Part shown: positions 60,901-64,000 of the stretch, piece after piece
Layout of the letters: each line of letters starts with the position of its first letter
Numbering within the stretch: the stretch's first letter is position 1
Assembly: GCA_947498325.1 (NCBI GenBank)
Contig: CANMKE010000002.1
Span: 62,001 to 126,000, forward strand
Origin: an uncultured Persicobacter sp.
Lineage (GTDB): Bacteria; Bacteroidota; Bacteroidia; Cytophagales; Cyclobacteriaceae
Direction: 5' to 3'
DNA length: 64,000 nt
Program-made: the position numbers and the translations under genes
The notes under the pieces: generated by a model
Databases searched by the model: none
What the model was told of the DNA's origin: nothing
The model's input: only the letters and a program-made list of their open reading frames with translations

Positions 60901-63900
60901 TCACCGGATATTGTTGTTTTCTAATCTTTTGAAATATTGATTGACCTCTTTTTTATAATAAGGGTTGAGTTTTAGCGGAATAGTTTTGAACCGCTCGAGC
61001 TCTTTTTGTTTTTGTCGAATATATTCTTCGATTGCTTCAGGCACTTCCTGTTGATAGTTCTTTGCCGTCTCCGCTTCCCTTTTCTCATCCAGTTGGTCTT
61101 CCCGATCAGCTTTTTCAGACTCCAGGAGTCTGGTCATGATGTCCTTTTGACGGTTCATCATTTGATCACTGAGCTGTTTGTTTACCAAATCGAGTTCAGT
61201 CTTTTCCATTTCTTCAATGGCTTTTTGCAAATCTTTGCCGCCTTTGCCATTTTTACCTTCGGCTTCTTTTTCCGCTTCCTGCAAAGCACGACGAATTTGC
61301 TCTTGTTCTTGAGCTAATTTAGCAACTTCTTCAGACAATTGCCTTCCCGATTTGCCACTCTTTTTTAATTGATTGATTTTTTCATTGAGTTGTTGCTGTA
61401 ATTCGCTCATACTCGGGCTTGGCATTGGCTTATTTTGAGGCTTCCCACCAGAGTTACCTTTCATTTCTGCCATTTGCTGTTGCATTTGTGAGAGCACATC
61501 ATCGAGCAGTAAAGCCAGGTTATTCATTGAAGTCATGGAAAATTGCTGTTCGCTGAGCGCATTTCCTTTTTTGCGTTCCTTAATATACGAAGAAGAGCGG
61601 TTAAGATGGCTATTCATCTCATTGAGTTCTCGCGTTACGAAGGAAGAAATTTGAAAAACACGCTGAGCAAGTGCTTTCAGTGAATCCTGAACGATTTTCG
61701 AGTCAGCCTGTATTTTCAACTGTTGCTGACTTAAATCGAGAAAACGAGGATCACTTTGCCTTGTTTGCCTGAATTCCTTCATGGTGGCCTCCTGTTCAAA
61801 AGAGAGGTTAATGAGGTTATTCAAGATATGCCGCAGGTTTTCCATATTTTCCTGCACCATTTCCATTTCAGCACTCTGCTGCATCTGCTGCATTTTTTGC
61901 TTCATTTGCTGAAGGTTTTGGCTGATCTGTTCTTGAGCCTGCTTGGCTTTTTTCTTTTTCTTTTGTTCGGCAGCCTGATCGAACTGTTCTTGCCCCTGTT
62001 CAACTTTTTGCTCTTCCTTCGAAAGGTCAGGCATTGAGTTCGGTGCTTTCAGGTCGTTATTGGTTTTTTGTAATTCGGACATCTCTTTTTTGATGTCCTC
62101 AAAATCTTTATTGAGTTTTTGCTGTTCTTTTTTCAGCTCTTCGAGTTCACTTTTTGGGGCTTCGTCTGTTTTTTCATTCAGTTTTGCCTGCTTATCTTCC
62201 AGTTCTTCGATTTGTTTGGTAAGCTGATCGGCCTCGAGGTCAAACTTCATTCTTTTGAACAGCTCCATTGTTCTTTCTAGTTCCTCCTCAAGGTTCTGTT
62301 CTTTTTGGTCAATCTCTTTTAGCTTGTCCTGCACCTGATCCATATCCTGCGACTGCTCTTTCATCAGTTCTTGCAGTTCTTCATAAAGTTTTTTGGTTTC
62401 ATCATCAAGAAGCTCATTCATCAGCTCTTGCAATTTTTCCACCTTTTCTTTAATGGATTTATTCTTCTGCTCTTCGAACCGTTCGCGCCGAGCCATTTCT
62501 TCCTGATGCTTTTTCTGCAATTCCTGAAGACCATCATTAAGTTCCTGTCTTTTTTTGATCAGGTCATCAATTTGTTGCTTATCCTGCCAACTGAGGGTCT
62601 TTTTAGATTTTAGTTTCTGTTCCAAATCCTTGAGTTCATTACGGACAGATTTGGCTTGCTCAAGGTTTTTATCAATATTTTTTTCATTGGCTTTATTGCC
62701 TTCCGCGACTTTTTCTTTCAGTGCTTGTTTGTCGGGGACATTAAAGCTGTAAATACCTGTTTTTGATGATTTTGGTCCGTTGATCTGGTCGTTGTCAGTT
62801 ACCTGAAGAAAGTATTCAACCTTCTGGTCAGAGGCCAGTTCGAGGGTATCTAACGGCCAATTGAGGTAAAAACCCTGCTGTGTTTTTTGTCGGTCGATTT
62901 TAAAGCGGTGTGTTCTAAACTTCCCCTTGGGGTTGGTTCTGTATTTCAGACTAAGTGCGCGTAGCCCGTGGTCGTCGCTGATGTTTCCGCCGAGAATAAT
63001 ATAGTTGAACAAGACCGTATCCTGAAATTGCTCAAGCTGAATTTTGGGGTATTCGTCTTTAACAACGCTTACCTGATAAACCACAGGGTCGATATTTTTA
63101 CCATACTGGTTATTCAGGTCAATTTCATATTGATCAGAGTTCATCACCTTTTTCTGAAGATTAAAGGCATCATTTTTTGAAGCAAGCGCATAGGTGCTGT
63201 CTTCATTTTTGAAATGGACAAGAAACTCCTCTGCATCAGGTGCCATGAATTTCCACGACACTTCCGTTCCTTCGGGAACCTCAAAATTCCCTGTATTGGC
63301 CATTTTATCGGTTGTTCGGCCAAGGTATTTGGGGTACTTTAAGGTCACTTCAAAGTTTTTGATCTGCGGGCGAGGGACTACTTTTATATGGTAGGTTTCG
63401 GAAAAAAAACCTGCGGCTTCAAACTGAAAGTCTTGATCCTGCTGAATTTTAGGGAAAGTATATTCAAAACTGTCTGCAGATTTTTGCTTCAGTTTGATAC
63501 GTCGTTCGGCATTTTTTAAATAAACCTGTACAGGAATAGCCTCTCCTTGCAACGCAAGCTGAACATTGAAGTCTTCATTCCTGAAGGCGATCAGCTTTTT
63601 ATTTTTAATGTTGAATTGAAATTGAGCTTTTGGCTTGAAGGATTTGTCGTACTGTACAATTCGCTTGGTGCTTTCCACAAAAAAGGAAGGCACGAACAAG
63701 AGGATAAGCACGATAAGCAATGAGGGGATATAAATGTATTTGAGGTATTTTTTATTTTTCTTGACAGGCTCTGCTTCTGTAAAATTGTATGGATCCAGCT
63801 GTGTAGCTTTCTGATTGATGGAGGCATGGATGAGGCCATCTTCTGTGGAAGCATTTTTTTTAAGCTGTACCAGGTTGAGCAGTCGATCTCCGATGGTAGG

Positions 63901-64000
63901 AAGAGAACTCCCAATTTTTTGGGCGGCTTCTTCATCAGATATCGGTTGGAGTATTCCCAATAATTGTAATAGTGGCTTGAGAATAAAGTAGGCGAAATTA
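60901..64000 (-). CDS. DUF4175 family membrane protein (N-terminus beyond window)
   Basis: The frame is open from the stop at 60901 to the window edge, at least 1033 codons. Visible N-terminal membrane piece (FILKPLLQLLGI), then DEEAAQKIG, a second span (YIYIPSLLIVLILLFVPSFFV) and a long strand-rich extracytoplasmic part; residues ~400-1000 are charged coiled coil (Q/E/K-rich). DUF4175 proteins are Bacteroidota-specific and of unknown function. Translation may begin upstream of the window; the TTG at 63960 is not a credible start. Nearly abuts the RsbW-like gene (5 bp). Confidence 0.85.
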   Translation of the reverse strand, partial: NFAYFILKPLLQLLGILQPISDEEAAQKIGSSLPTIGDRLLNLVQLKKNASTEDGLIHASINQKATQLDPYNFTEAEPVKKNKKYLKYIYIPSLLIVLILLFVPSFFVESTKRIVQYDKSFKPKAQFQFNIKNKKLIAFRNEDFNVQLALQGEAIPVQVYLKNAERRIKLKQKSADSFEYTFPKIQQDQDFQFEAAGFFSETYHIKVVPRPQIKNFEVTLKYPKYLGRTTDKMANTGNFEVPEGTEVSWKFMAPDAEEFLVHFKNEDSTYALASKNDAFNLQKKVMNSDQYEIDLNNQYGKNIDPVVYQVSVVKDEYPKIQLEQFQDTVLFNYIILGGNISDDHGLRALSLKYRTNPKGKFRTHRFKIDRQKTQQGFYLNWPLDTLELASDQKVEYFLQVTDNDQINGPKSSKTGIYSFNVPDKQALKEKVAEGNKANEKNIDKNLEQAKSVRNELKDLEQKLKSKKTLSWQDKQQIDDLIKKRQELNDGLQELQKKHQEEMARRERFEEQKNKSIKEKVEKLQELMNELLDDETKKLYEELQELMKEQSQDMDQVQDKLKEIDQKEQNLEEELERTMELFKRMKFDLEADQLTKQIEELEDKQAKLNEKTDEAPKSELEELKKEQQKLNKDFEDIKKEMSELQKTNNDLKAPNSMPDLSKEEQKVEQGQEQFDQAAEQKKKKKAKQAQEQISQNLQQMKQKMQQMQQSAEMEMVQENMENLRHILNNLINLSFEQEATMKEFRQTRQSDPRFLDLSQQQLKIQADSKIVQDSLKALAQRVFQISSFVTRELNEMNSHLNRSSSYIKERKKGNALSEQQFSMTSMNNLALLLDDVLSQMQQQMAEMKGNSGGKPQNKPMPSPSMSELQQQLNEKINQLKKSGKSGRQLSEEVAKLAQEQEQIRRALQEAEKEAEGKNGKGGKDLQKAIEEMEKTELDLVNKQLSDQMMNRQKDIMTRLLESEKADREDQLDEKREAETAKNYQQEVPEAIEEYIRQKQKELERFKTIPLKLNPYYKKEVNQYFKRLENNNIR

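Noticed and set aside
1-64000. tRNA, rRNA, CRISPR arrays, insertion sequences, prophage
   Set aside because: I scanned for TPsiC-like motifs, regularly spaced repeats and transposase or phage signatures and saw none; a tRNAscan or HMM run could still find a missed item.

Overview
The window reads as chromosomal DNA of a Bacteroidota bacterium, most likely in the Cytophagales. The evidence is a set of lineage-typical families (DUF4175, DUF4421, GIN-domain lipoprotein, SbsA-Ig lipoprotein, Gre-like small protein), candidate promoters with a TAnnTTTG -7 element, weak Shine-Dalgarno sites and several TTG starts. I saw no phage, IS element, CRISPR array, tRNA or rRNA. It is core-genome territory.

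Layout. 1-5.4 kb: a fatty-acid beta-oxidation operon on the minus strand (MarR regulator, multifunctional FadB-like protein, thiolase, acyl-CoA dehydrogenase cut by the window edge). 5.8-8.4 kb: ndk, a PliI-like lysozyme-inhibitor lipoprotein, a Crp/Fnr regulator divergent from a YecH-like protein, and a 59-aa membrane ORF. 8.6-15.6 kb: amino-acid biosynthesis (pheA; thrA-thrB-thrC) with a GIN-domain lipoprotein between. 16-25 kb: universal stress protein, PnuC-like transporter, an acyl carrier protein, pterin dehydratase, rsmI, lnt, an inositol-phosphatase family enzyme and outer-membrane proteins. 25-36 kb: uvrA, a DUF4421 barrel, an EEP-family hydrolase, an RluE-like pseudouridine synthase, a MazG-like protein, O6-alkylguanine repair, a cell-wall amidase, a LolC/E-like permease and rbfA. 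37-46 kb: a GT-C-like membrane protein, an Lrp regulator, a PyrR-like protein, an orphan histidine kinase, panB, a SNF2-family ATPase and mgsA. 47-64 kb: a giant secreted acidic protein, a nitroreductase, a TPR protein, a probable oriC, an Ig-like lipoprotein, a methyltransferase, mnmG, ybeY, an RsbW-like kinase and DUF4175.

The most notable content lies between genes. A 666-bp gap (54760-55425) has four perfect DnaA boxes, many near matches and an AT-rich flank, and is closed on its right by two strong hairpin terminators. I propose it as the chromosomal origin. Seven parS-like sites centred on CACGTG lie in gaps at 28.1, 29.4, 29.5, 55.3, 58.0, 59.98 and 60.0 kb, which fits an origin-proximal centromere zone. 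A second compact array of three perfect DnaA boxes sits about 8.5 kb away at 46.3 kb. Separately, a family of 130-160 bp intergenic repeats with terminal inverted repeats and a central hairpin occurs three times (9.8, 23.4 and 42.8 kb). Other points of interest are a perfect 28-bp palindrome, a structured RNA-like segment after the stress-protein gene, and an attenuator-like leader before thrA.

All functional names come from reading motifs and from family knowledge. No database search was run.
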